Of a stretch of DNA of 33,723 nucleotides, positions 8,159-17,024 are shown in pieces (within the stretch, counting starts at the first letter, position 1; every line of letters starts with the position of its first letter). The notes beneath the pieces are model-generated. The model worked only from the letters and a program-made list of their open reading frames with translations. It did no database searches and was not told the origin of the DNA. A program made the position numbers and the translations under genes. The stretch is from Saprospiraceae bacterium (lineage in GTDB: Bacteria; Bacteroidota; Bacteroidia; Chitinophagales; Saprospiraceae), in NCBI GenBank assembly GCA_020629535.1, contig JAHDDD010000007.1, positions 1 to 33,723 on the forward strand. The letters are read 5' to 3'.

Positions 8159-9391
8159 CTATAAAGTATTTGACGACTCAAATGAAGGTCTCAGGATTTT
8201 TAAAAACAATGCCATCAGTAAGCAAACTGCGATACTTATGATCCATGTAACTTTATATCCTATTACATCAACGAATGGAAGAAAGACCAATGGCGCTAGC
8301 ATGATCGCAATTGAAAACATAGATGCCATGGACCCAATGTAGCTGCCTTTATTTCTCTTTTCTCCCCTAATAATTGACAAAGTAGAAATGAATGGAAAAT
8401 TTAAAATTTCACCAATGGAAATGAAGAGGTTAAACAATATAACCGATATCCAAAAGTGTGGCATTGGCAATAACAAAAACACAAAGGATATACCTATCAA
8501 GACCATACCCCATAAAAGAGGGTCATAGTCCAGTTTCTTCTTTTCTAATGCATAAATGATGGGAATCTCTAAGGCAAAAATCAAAAGTCCATTCATTGCA
8601 AAAAATATCCCAATCTGGTTTTCGGACATCTTGTATACTTCTGAAAAGAAGACCGGAACAGAATATAAAATCTGAAAAAATATGATCAACATGAGCATAT
8701 TGAAGAACAAAAACAGTAGATAGTAACCGTCTTTGTATGCGCTCATCATTGAATTTGGATTTTCTTCTAATGGAATCTTTGTTGGTTTAAAACTCCAAGT
8801 TTCCTTGAATAAGAGGTAAAGAGCAAATCCAGCAAAAATACAGGTCACTCCATCTCCAAAAAATATGAACTGATATCCTACTTTCTCTATCATAATACCA
8901 GCTACAAATGGACCAATAGCAATGCCTAGGTTTATTGCAATTCTCAGCAATGAAATGCCCCTTGCTAAATTATCTTTGGTACTAAATTCTGAAATCGCTA
9001 CCATCGCTGCAGGCCTAAGAATGTCTGAAACCAAAACGGTAATAAATATCCAACCACACAAAAGATAAAAACTCTGGATATAAGCCATCAGTATGAAACA
9101 AAGACCGCCTAAAAGAAGTGATCCAAACATCAGTTTTATCGGAGGAAATCTTTCTGATAGCCAACCTCCAACAATGGCTCCCGCTAAATTGCCCAAACCG
9201 AAACACGCAGTTGCAACAGCTGCCATCGACTTTGTCCAGTCCAAATCTTCAAGCAGATATAGAGACATGAAAGGAAGAACCATCATGCCACTGCGGTTGA
9301 TCAACTGAATTATTGCAATGTACCAGACCTCCTTTCTAAGTCCGATGAAGCCGTCAATAATTGATTCTTGTATGTAGTTTTTCAATGCCAA
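8159..9391 (-). CDS. Major facilitator superfamily transporter
   Basis: A 410-aa inner-membrane transporter with about 12 hydrophobic helices split into two six-helix halves by a charged loop (about residues 195-215). The loop between helices 2 and 3 is GGWLSERFPPIK (residues 75-86), a variant of the MFS motif A (GxxxDRxGRR). The N-terminal segment REVW...LINRSGxMVLPFxSLYL suggests the drug/proton antiporter-like branch (MdtH/YceL type), so efflux of small molecules is likely but the substrate is not predictable. The start is the TTG at 9389-9391: a TAG lies four codons upstream and no ATG occurs before helix 1 (another TTG two codons later is possible). It diverges from the DUF4153 gene across 64 bases. 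Confidence 0.85.
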   Translation of the reverse strand: MALKNYIQESIIDGFIGLRKEVWYIAIIQLINRSGMMVLPFMSLYLLEDLDWTKSMAAVATACFGLGNLAGAIVGGWLSERFPPIKLMFGSLLLGGLCFILMAYIQSFYLLCGWIFITVLVSDILRPAAMVAISEFSTKDNLARGISLLRIAINLGIAIGPFVAGIMIEKVGYQFIFFGDGVTCIFAGFALYLLFKETWSFKPTKIPLEENPNSMMSAYKDGYYLLFLFFNMLMLIIFFQILYSVPVFFSEVYKMSENQIGIFFAMNGLLIFALEIPIIYALEKKKLDYDPLLWGMVLIGISFVFLLLPMPHFWISVILFNLFISIGEILNFPFISTLSIIRGEKRNKGSYIGSMASMFSIAIMLAPLVFLPFVDVIGYKVTWIISIAVCLLMALFLKILRPSFESSNTL

Positions 9392-9455
9392 GCCGCAAAA
9401 CTAATAATAATATAACTTTACAGTGTACACTTGTTTTTGTGCAATCACTGACACA

Positions 9456-11246
9456 ATGAAAAAGCTCAAACAATTATTACCGAAAATAAATTTGGAAGTT
9501 GTCTTCTCTGTATTGCAAAGATTTCCTCTGGCTATTTTATTCGCAATGTTTACTGCAACCATTGCCATAATGATGGTCAACGATGCAAACGATGCCGCAG
9601 AACATTTACTTCCAAAAATTATTATGTGCACCACGCTTGGTGTCCTTTTATTTATCAATACAAGATTAATTGTAGAGACCTTTACATTAAATCAATTATG
9701 GCAATTTGTAATTGAATTGATCGGACTTCTGACTCTATTCTTTTACTTCCAAACATTACCCGAAAGCTTGCACAAATTAGATCATCGAACCATGCCTGTT
9801 TTCTTTGGTCTTCATTTATTGCTCCATCTAAGTGTCTCATTTATTCCCTACCTAAAACGTAAGAAACCATTTCAGTTTTGGGAATACAACAGAATCATTT
9901 TTAGCCGATTTATTGAGGCTACTTTGTACAGTTTCATTTTGTTTGCAGGATTGAGCCTGGCATTGCTTGCATTAGATTATCTGTTTGGTGTTGAATTCAA
10001 TCATAATAAAATTTACGCTCATCTATTCTTTACCATCATGTCTGTTTTCAATACAGCATATTTTCTGTCAAGATTTCCAAAAAACATCAATGAACTTCTT
10101 CCTTCAGAACCCAATTGGAGTTATCGTATTCTTACTGAATTCATTTTGATTCCGTTATCAATACTGTACCTTTTTATTCTATATGCTTATGCTATTTCTA
10201 TCCTGGTCAATGGTGCACTACCAGAAGGTTGGGTTTCAAAGTTGGTCTTGAGTTTTAGTATCATCGGCGTATTAACGTACCTGTTGAATTATATCAATAC
10301 AAGGAAAGAATCTAGAAGGCTTACAAAGTTATTTTTGAAGTATTTTTTTCCAGCTATGTTCCTTCCTATCATCCTGTTATTTGTTGCAATCTATGTAAGG
10401 CTAGAAGAGTATGGTGTGACCGAACCCAGGTATATAGTCGCTACAATTGCGGTTTGGCTTTTTGGTATTATGATATACTTCATTCTTTCACGAATTGATG
10501 ATATCCGAATTATTCCAATGAGCATGTTTCTTATGACTGTCTTTGCTCTTTTTTCACCATTGAATATGTTCAATGCTTCGTATGATAGTCAAAAGAATCA
10601 TCTCATACTTGAATTAAATGAACTAGGTGTCCTAAGTGATAATAAGTTTCAAACTATTTCACCACTAGAACGAAAGACTTTTCAGTCAATAACCTCTAAA
10701 ATTAAATTCCTAAATGATCGAAATGGGCTCTTCTTTTTAAAAGATTTTGCAACCGATGAAATGGATCTTGCATACATAAAGGAAGGTCAAAAATGCAGCT
10801 ACAAAGAATTGCGCAGAATCTATGATGATTTAGGATTGAAAGAACTCGGAAATGAAAACAAAGTGGACGAAAGTCATAGCTATTATAATAGCCATTATAC
10901 AGATATGAATGCACCACCCAATTCTACCTTCAGCTTTTTCGATGTAAATCAGGAAGGCTTTGGTCTTATTATCAATGGAGACTATAACTTTACATTGGTC
11001 AATGGGGCCGAACTGATAGTGAGTAAAAATGAGATTAATCTAGATACCGTTTCTCTGGAATACATCATTGATAATTTGCCCAATACAACTCGTGGAAAAC
11101 CAAAGGAATTCAGATTTGACATTCAATCAGAAAAATTTAATTATTACTTTAATTTTCAACGCATACGCACAAAGACAATTAACTTCAAAGTATCCTTTAT
11201 TTCTTTACGTGGATTTGTTTTCATTCAAACCAAAGAATATGAATAA
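9456..11246 (+). CDS. DUF4153 domain integral membrane protein
   Basis: A 596-aa membrane protein with roughly 11-12 hydrophobic helices over residues 20-380 and a soluble C-terminal region of about 210 residues. Features typical of DUF4153 are the paired aromatic segment FWEYNRIIFSRFIEATLYS, the FFLS-like segment ending TAYFLSRFPKNI, and DDIRIIPMSMFLM followed by SPLNMFNASYDSQ, where the soluble part begins. Family function is not established; members are inner-membrane proteins. The ATG at 9456 is preferred over the in-frame GTG at 9423 because the shorter form starts MKKLKQ like its relatives. Its last 8 bases overlap the next gene (ATGAATAA), indicating translational coupling with the gamma-glutamyltransferase. 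Confidence 0.8.
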   Translation: MKKLKQLLPKINLEVVFSVLQRFPLAILFAMFTATIAIMMVNDANDAAEHLLPKIIMCTTLGVLLFINTRLIVETFTLNQLWQFVIELIGLLTLFFYFQTLPESLHKLDHRTMPVFFGLHLLLHLSVSFIPYLKRKKPFQFWEYNRIIFSRFIEATLYSFILFAGLSLALLALDYLFGVEFNHNKIYAHLFFTIMSVFNTAYFLSRFPKNINELLPSEPNWSYRILTEFILIPLSILYLFILYAYAISILVNGALPEGWVSKLVLSFSIIGVLTYLLNYINTRKESRRLTKLFLKYFFPAMFLPIILLFVAIYVRLEEYGVTEPRYIVATIAVWLFGIMIYFILSRIDDIRIIPMSMFLMTVFALFSPLNMFNASYDSQKNHLILELNELGVLSDNKFQTISPLERKTFQSITSKIKFLNDRNGLFFLKDFATDEMDLAYIKEGQKCSYKELRRIYDDLGLKELGNENKVDESHSYYNSHYTDMNAPPNSTFSFFDVNQEGFGLIINGDYNFTLVNGAELIVSKNEINLDTVSLEYIIDNLPNTTRGKPKEFRFDIQSEKFNYYFNFQRIRTKTINFKVSFISLRGFVFIQTKEYE

Positions 11247-12927
11247 GTTTCTGCTTTCTTTTCTAACGCTCATTTCACTATACTCAACTTTCTGGGCTCA
11301 AGATAGAATCACAGGTCTACCTTTTGCCACCAGGTCTGAAGTTATCGCAACCAATGGCATGGCTGCTACTTCACAACCTCTCTGTACCCAAGTTGCCTTG
11401 GATATTCTTAAAAAAGGTGGCACTGCTACTGATGCCGCCATTGCTGCCAATGCTTGTCTTGGATTGATGGAACCTACGGGATGCGGAATTGGAGGTGATC
11501 TTTTTGCCATTGTATGGAATGCCAAAGAAAGGAAATTGTACGGGCTCAATGCATCCGGTCGATCTCCTTCATCATTGACCTTAGATTGGTTTAAAGAAAA
11601 TGGTTATGAGAAAATTCCATCACACGGACCCTTACCTGTATCCGTCCCAGGTGCTGTTGATGGATGGATAGAATTACACAATAAATTTGGAAAATTATCA
11701 TTGGAAGAAATTCTTCAACCAGCCATTGATTATTCCGAAAATGGATTTCCACTTACTGAACTGATCGCATATTATTGGAACCGTAGTGCTAACTTTCTTT
11801 CAAAATTCGATGGCTTCGCTGAAACGTATATGCCCAACGGTAAGGCTCCACAAAAAGGCGAAATTTTCAAAAATCCTCATCTTGCAAACACCTACAAAAG
11901 CATTGCAAAAGAAGGGCGAGCCGGATTCTATGAAGGACAGGTTGCTGAAACCATTGCCAAATACATAAAAGACCAAGGTGGATTTTTAAATTACGATGAT
12001 TTAAAAAACCATACATCAGAATGGGTCGAACCGGTATCTACAAATTATAGAGGATATGATGTATGGGAACTTCCCCCAAACGGACAAGGAATTGCTGCAT
12101 TACAAATCTTGAATATCCTCGAAGATTATGACATCAAAGAAATGGGATTCGGAAGTGCAGAATATGTGCACCATTTCGTAGAAGCAAAAAAATTAGCTTT
12201 TGAAGATCGTGCAAAATATTACGCTGATCCAGATTTCAATGACATTCCTGTAAAGGAATTGATTTCTAAAGAATATGCTCGAGAACGTGCGAAGCTCATT
12301 GGTCAAAGATCCATGAAGTCCATTGATGAAAGTAAATTGAATCATGGTGAAACCATCTACCTGACGGTAGCTGACAAAGATGGAAATATGGTCTCATTAA
12401 TACAAAGTAATTATCGAGGAATGGGATCTGGTATGACTCCTCATGGCTTGGGATTTATTCTACAAGATCGAGGTGAGTTGTTTACATTTGAAGATGGTCA
12501 TTATAACGTGTATGCGCCAAACAAAAGACCTTTTCACACCATCATTCCTGCATTTATTACCAAAGATGGAAAACCTTATGTGAGTTTCGGTCTTATGGGT
12601 GGTGCTATGCAACCACAAGGGCACGCTCAAATTGTGATCAATCTTATCGACTTTGAAATGAATCTTCAAGAGGCAGGTGATGCACCAAGAATCAATCATG
12701 GTGGAAGTTCACAACCTACTGGCGAAAAAATGACCGACGGAGGAACAGTATTTCTGGAAAGTGGATACGACGCATACGAAGTACGTAAGCTTATCCAAAT
12801 GGGCCACAAAGTACAGCACACTGTAGGACCATTCGGTGGCTACCAGGCCATCATGTGGGACCTGGCTAATGGTGTTTATTATGGAGCATCCGAATCCCGA
12901 AAGGACGGTCAGGCTGCTGGATATTGA
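11239..12927 (+). CDS. ggt: Gamma-glutamyltransferase family enzyme (YwrD-like), secreted
   Basis: A 562-aa N-terminal nucleophile hydrolase precursor. The signal peptide is MNKFLLSFLTLISLYSTFWA (residues 1-20). The large subunit starts with the family block ATNGMAATSQPLCTQVALDIL ... GGTATDAAIAANACLGLMEP ... GIGGDLFAI. Autocleavage is expected before Thr372 in HGETIYLTVADKDGN, the catalytic Thr that becomes the N-terminus of the small subunit; GLMGGAMQPQGHAQ follows. The GETIYLT and MQPQGH signatures point to the YwrD/cephalosporin-acylase-like branch rather than classical Ggt, so it may cleave glutathione or other gamma-glutamyl or acyl amides in the periplasm. The start at 11239 is set by the signal peptide; the longer open frame upstream lies within the DUF4153 gene. 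Its stop lies 5 bases from that of the convergent haloperoxidase gene. Confidence 0.92.
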   Translation: MNKFLLSFLTLISLYSTFWAQDRITGLPFATRSEVIATNGMAATSQPLCTQVALDILKKGGTATDAAIAANACLGLMEPTGCGIGGDLFAIVWNAKERKLYGLNASGRSPSSLTLDWFKENGYEKIPSHGPLPVSVPGAVDGWIELHNKFGKLSLEEILQPAIDYSENGFPLTELIAYYWNRSANFLSKFDGFAETYMPNGKAPQKGEIFKNPHLANTYKSIAKEGRAGFYEGQVAETIAKYIKDQGGFLNYDDLKNHTSEWVEPVSTNYRGYDVWELPPNGQGIAALQILNILEDYDIKEMGFGSAEYVHHFVEAKKLAFEDRAKYYADPDFNDIPVKELISKEYARERAKLIGQRSMKSIDESKLNHGETIYLTVADKDGNMVSLIQSNYRGMGSGMTPHGLGFILQDRGELFTFEDGHYNVYAPNKRPFHTIIPAFITKDGKPYVSFGLMGGAMQPQGHAQIVINLIDFEMNLQEAGDAPRINHGGSSQPTGEKMTDGGTVFLESGYDAYEVRKLIQMGHKVQHTVGPFGGYQAIMWDLANGVYYGASESRKDGQAAGY

Positions 12928-12932
12928 ATATT

Positions 12933-15638
12933 TTAGTTTAAGACAATGATTCTTGTTACCTCATCAATCTCCGCTTCTTCATTGAATAAATGCAAAAAGT
13001 AAACTCCGCCAACCAAGTTGAATGGAGTCTCTATGAAGAAGAAATTATTTGCTATTTGCCATGATTCATCCATAATCAATCTTCCATCAAACGCATATAG
13101 TCGACCGTTGATAGACCCATTGTGATTATAATGGACTCTTATTTCCTTTCCACCTACAGAAATGCCTGTTGGGAAAAACTGAGTTTTCTCAAATAAATCA
13201 TATCCATTACAGTCTTCATCAATGCCATTGTCTGGAATATCTACCGCGGTAGGATATATATTGGATGCATCATCATTGCAGTCTGTTTGATCAATTACGA
13301 AGCCATCTGGTGGAGTGGAAATACAAGTATCGAGAACCATATTCGCATCACCATATCCATCATTGTCAAAATCCATATAATAGATGAATCTTTCCAATCC
13401 GTTGTTTAATTCACCATTACAATCATTGTCAATGGCATCACAGATTTCTGATGCGACAGGAGAAATTTCTTCAGCCAAATCATTACAATCATCAGCATTG
13501 TCTACATAACCCGGCGGTGGTACCAAGATACAAGTATCAGTTGGCATGGCTATTTCACCAAAGCCATCACCATCCGTATCAAAGTAGTATGTATTTAATG
13601 GTACTCCATCGTTAACAACACCATTACAATCATTGTCAAAGTTGTCGCAAATTTCTGCGAAACCAGGATTCATTTCAGGATTGAAATCATCACAATCTTC
13701 ATAGCCAAAGTATCCATCTCCATCCTCATCATTAAAGAAATAATCCTGCGATTTGATGAAAACATCGTTGGCAATTCTGATCCCTATTTTTCTTCCAGGA
13801 ATGTCATCTGCCGGAGGGTGGATTCCTCCCCAAATTCTTGAGAGACTGGTTTCATCGGATGCGTCTCGGTAAGTGGCCCATTGAAGTGTGATGGTTTCCG
13901 TTGGACCTTCTTCAAATACCAAGAACTCATTTTGCTCAGCCACAAACTCGCCCAATCCACCAGGGAAATATGGGTCTCCAGTCAACATAGTCAATATTTC
14001 AGCTGCTGCTCTTGAAAATGTTGAGTGTCCCGAAATGTAGCCTGCAAAATTTGGAGTAACAAACGATGGTCTTTGGTATGGCCACCAGTTTTCTCCAAGG
14101 ATCCAACCTACACCTGCATAATCTGCTTCCGGATCATCGATGTATTCAGGACCTCTCCAGGTATATAGTTTCACCTTTCCAACATGCTCTCCAAAAGCAC
14201 CAGCAAGTGGATCTCCTTCTTCTACCAATTCAATGTATCCTGGCATCAGTGGCATTCCATTTGGAGAATAGCTTGGTAAGTTTTCATCTGAACTCTGTCC
14301 CATATCACACATAGCACGAATCGCTGAAACAGGTCTTATATAATCATAGTGACCTTTGATTCCCCACGCCGAAACGGCACAATCATGCAATGCTGCACCA
14401 AGCATAAAGTACGCCTTGACATCAAATTCCAAATCGGTTTCCATCTCATAAAAACCTCTGTATTTTCTTGTAAACTCCGGATGATCTAATACATAGTTTA
14501 ATATACTAAACCAATGTCCTGGTGGTGTCTCAGATTCCGGTCCATCTGCCCAAAATTCTGCAAGAATTCTGGCATAGTCTCCCCTTTTAACCAATTGTGG
14601 TTCATACGGTTGACCCGTATGTGGATTGATATCATGACCAACAGAGAGTTTTACTCCACCATTATCAAAATCATAGAAGTCTGGAAATTCAGAAATATTA
14701 TCCGGAAGGAAATCAATGTTTCCTTTAGATGCCGGAGAGATATCCCAAATGGTTTCATCATCAGGATCTAAATGTGATGCCCAGGCAGAAACCATGGCAA
14801 AACCCCATTTGTATTCTTCTGATGTCATTGGATCATCGATGTATGGTGGTGGTCCCGGATCATGATATACGATATAATCGAAATCATCTGTTGGGTATAC
14901 ATTTGCATCAGCTGACGTCATAGAAAACGGATTCACTGCACCCCATTCAGGGCTTAGAAAGGGCGGTGTATTTCCTGGAATTTCATTACCTGATTGGTCA
15001 ATGAAAATTTCTAGCGTCAATGGCTGCCACCGATTCATATCAATAATATTCGGATTACCTGGATCGAAAACCAATAGTGGCGGATTAATCGGTCGATAAT
15101 ATAGATTCTGATAGTTGATCAATTCATTTGCGCCATCTTGCTCACCATACTCCAGTAAAGAATTGGCGATATAGTTTCCTAATGCTGCAGGGTTGCCCGT
15201 AGTATAGTCTTGACTATTAAAATCAGGATCATATCCCAACTCAGTCATTTTATTATTCAATGCGACCAGTAATGTGAATACTCCAGGCGAATTGCTGTAT
15301 CTCCTTCTCAAGAATGTAAAGGCAGCATGTGAAATCGCTTCTTCTCTGGCTGCTTCAATATCTATCGGATCAGGAACACCATCAAATGCGACAGTATAAC
15401 CAAAAACTTCTTTACCCAACATATAAGGTTCGGCGACATCATCATAAGCAGCCCAAGCATCATACATGGCCATTGACAAGTGCCAAAGGTTTCTTGCGTG
15501 TACCGTTGGACGAGCCAGATCACGACGAATGGCTTGCAAAGTGAGTTCAGTCCATTCCTGAGCCACAGTATGTTCCTGTGCCTGGACATCCTGAAAAAAC
15601 ATGAGTAGGGTTATTGAAAGTAGTAAAATCCGTTTCAT
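12933..15638 (-). CDS. Secreted vanadium haloperoxidase-type protein with MopE metal-binding repeats and T9SS C-terminus
   Basis: A 901-aa multidomain secreted protein with signal peptide MKRILLLSITLLMFFQDVQA. The vanadium haloperoxidase/PAP2 domain (about residues 25-630) has every vanadate ligand motif: K-x6-RP (Lys428 to Arg435-Pro436 in IKGHYDYIRP), SGH (His538 in YISGHS) and SR-x5-H (Arg601, His607 in SRIWGGIHPP). Three MopE-like putative metal-binding repeats follow (about 635-815), each with DxDxDGYG-type acidic loops and an E-I-C-D-x-x-D-N-D-C-N-G block; the third is degenerate, with DIPDNGIDEDCNG. The last 85 residues resemble a divergent T9SS sorting domain (GVYFLHLF). It likely acts outside the cell as a halide-oxidising or phosphatase-like enzyme. 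The gene ends 5 bases from the convergent ggt gene. Confidence 0.9.
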   Translation of the reverse strand: MKRILLLSITLLMFFQDVQAQEHTVAQEWTELTLQAIRRDLARPTVHARNLWHLSMAMYDAWAAYDDVAEPYMLGKEVFGYTVAFDGVPDPIDIEAAREEAISHAAFTFLRRRYSNSPGVFTLLVALNNKMTELGYDPDFNSQDYTTGNPAALGNYIANSLLEYGEQDGANELINYQNLYYRPINPPLLVFDPGNPNIIDMNRWQPLTLEIFIDQSGNEIPGNTPPFLSPEWGAVNPFSMTSADANVYPTDDFDYIVYHDPGPPPYIDDPMTSEEYKWGFAMVSAWASHLDPDDETIWDISPASKGNIDFLPDNISEFPDFYDFDNGGVKLSVGHDINPHTGQPYEPQLVKRGDYARILAEFWADGPESETPPGHWFSILNYVLDHPEFTRKYRGFYEMETDLEFDVKAYFMLGAALHDCAVSAWGIKGHYDYIRPVSAIRAMCDMGQSSDENLPSYSPNGMPLMPGYIELVEEGDPLAGAFGEHVGKVKLYTWRGPEYIDDPEADYAGVGWILGENWWPYQRPSFVTPNFAGYISGHSTFSRAAAEILTMLTGDPYFPGGLGEFVAEQNEFLVFEEGPTETITLQWATYRDASDETSLSRIWGGIHPPADDIPGRKIGIRIANDVFIKSQDYFFNDEDGDGYFGYEDCDDFNPEMNPGFAEICDNFDNDCNGVVNDGVPLNTYYFDTDGDGFGEIAMPTDTCILVPPPGYVDNADDCNDLAEEISPVASEICDAIDNDCNGELNNGLERFIYYMDFDNDGYGDANMVLDTCISTPPDGFVIDQTDCNDDASNIYPTAVDIPDNGIDEDCNGYDLFEKTQFFPTGISVGGKEIRVHYNHNGSINGRLYAFDGRLIMDESWQIANNFFFIETPFNLVGGVYFLHLFNEEAEIDEVTRIIVLN

Positions 15639-15685
15639 TTACTATCAGTGCTTTAATTTGAATACAATATTATGACTATTTCACA

Positions 15686-15714
15686 TATTTAAGTGCTTGA
15701 TGCACTTATAAATA
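15686..15714 (-). terminator. Weak hairpin between the thioredoxin operon and the haloperoxidase gene
   Basis: AAGTGC (15691-15696) and GCACTT (15702-15707) pair around a TTGAT loop, and the stem extends as TATTT/AAATA past a two-base bulge. It begins just after the stop at 15717 of the second thioredoxin-fold gene. No T tract follows on the minus strand, so it could equally be a regulatory element in the leader of the haloperoxidase gene. Confidence 0.3.
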
Positions 15715-15716
15715 GT

Positions 15717-17015
15717 CTAAAGTTCCTCTATCATCTCAAGAAGTTGCATGGCTTCTGAGTATCCCTTATTTGATCTTTTAGCAATGACTACTGCCTTATT
15801 GGCCGCATCCAATGCTTCTTCCTTGGTACCTTTTTGATACAATACCTTGGCCATTGTCAATTGGTATTCGAAGTCTGATTCAACAAAACTAATGTTCGAT
15901 AACAGACGCTCACACTCCTTTAATTGCTCTTTCGTTGGCTTTTCGTCCAACATATTCTTCACATATTTCATATTGAGGTCCCGATCTTCATCATTGAAGG
16001 TCGCAAAGTACCTTTGTGCCTGATCGCGAAACTCCTCATATTTCTCTTCTTCGTATAAACGATTGGTAAAGTAGAAATGTAGATTATGTTCTGCAGTATG
16101 AGGATCAATTAATTCAAAAAGTGTTCTTGCCTCTTCAAATGTGGGCCTAGGAATGCCTTGATATAATTGAATATTTACAATCATCTCAATACTTCGATCC
16201 ACTTGATCTTTTCCGATAACTCGATTGAATTGATCTCTGTTTGCCAACAAATATTCAAACTCTTTTGATTGGGTTGTATGTAAAAAATCATAAATGAATC
16301 TGATATTCTTGTCCAATGACCAATCGGTTTGAGTATCAAGATATTTTTGAGCTGTAATTTGATGACTTCCGTCCATCAGCTGCATTCTGAAATATGCTTC
16401 TTCGTATAATATTTCTGGTGGCGCATCATCCGCATTTGGATCAAATACATGAAGTATTTTTTCTCCGTCAATGGTTTCTCCCACTGCCGATTGTGAAATT
16501 TCATTTCTCGCTTGAGTCTTCCTTGATTCCGCTACAACTACTTCATCATTAGTTGTTGGAGCACTCGTTTCTGTTGCTAAGTTTTTGTTTTTATAATCGG
16601 ATCCGTACACCGCTACATTCCCAATATGTAAAAGCTCATTGGCATCAATCAAACGATCTATTTTAAATCTGAGGTTGCCGTTTTTATCGAGTATGAGTAG
16701 GGTTGGTAAAAAAGCAACTTTATATTTATTTTTTACGGTCAGACTTTTTGTGAGGTCCATATTGAATTTGACATTCACAAAATGACTGTTGAAAAATCTT
16801 GCTACTTCTCTTTCCCTAAATACCTTGTCCATCTTTTTGCATGGCACACACCAAGGTGCATAGGTGTCTATAAAAATAGGTTTATCAAGATTTTGCGCAG
16901 TTTCAATCGCCTTATCAAGTTCAACACGGGAAAAAGAAACTATGTTCTGCCCACTCAGAAAGCAGAATGGAAGAAGCATTAATATGGTAAGAAGTAAAGT
17001 AGTTCCCTTTTGCAT
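15717..17015 (-). CDS. Exported thioredoxin-fold protein (CVPC) with helical C-terminal region
   Basis: A 432-aa exported protein: signal peptide at residues 1-22, then a thioredoxin domain (about 28-145) with active site APWCVPCKKMD (Cys56, Cys59) and the cis-Pro strand VAFLPTLLIL. The linker (about 145-200) is low in complexity and rich in Thr, Glu and Ala. The C-terminal half is helical with TPR-like packing (for example YQLTMAKVLYQKGTKEEALDAANKAVVIAKR). It probably reduces or shuffles disulfides in the periplasm, with the helical part binding a partner. It starts 9 bases after the stop of a paralogous gene, clearly in one operon. The CVPC dipeptide differs from the CGPC of its neighbour, which should shift redox potential; the partner is unknown. 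Confidence 0.82.
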   Translation of the reverse strand: MQKGTTLLLTILMLLPFCFLSGQNIVSFSRVELDKAIETAQNLDKPIFIDTYAPWCVPCKKMDKVFREREVARFFNSHFVNVKFNMDLTKSLTVKNKYKVAFLPTLLILDKNGNLRFKIDRLIDANELLHIGNVAVYGSDYKNKNLATETSAPTTNDEVVVAESRKTQARNEISQSAVGETIDGEKILHVFDPNADDAPPEILYEEAYFRMQLMDGSHQITAQKYLDTQTDWSLDKNIRFIYDFLHTTQSKEFEYLLANRDQFNRVIGKDQVDRSIEMIVNIQLYQGIPRPTFEEARTLFELIDPHTAEHNLHFYFTNRLYEEEKYEEFRDQAQRYFATFNDEDRDLNMKYVKNMLDEKPTKEQLKECERLLSNISFVESDFEYQLTMAKVLYQKGTKEEALDAANKAVVIAKRSNKGYSEAMQLLEMIEEL

Positions 17016-17024
17016 TGATTACAT

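Noticed and set aside
9423-9455. Longer start for the DUF4153 protein at a GTG
   Set aside because: The extra 11 residues (MYTCFCAITDT) are unlike a membrane protein start; the ATG at 9456 gives MKKLKQ.
11068-11238. Longer start for the gamma-glutamyltransferase
   Set aside because: That part lies inside the DUF4153 gene in another frame; the signal peptide begins at the ATG at 11239.
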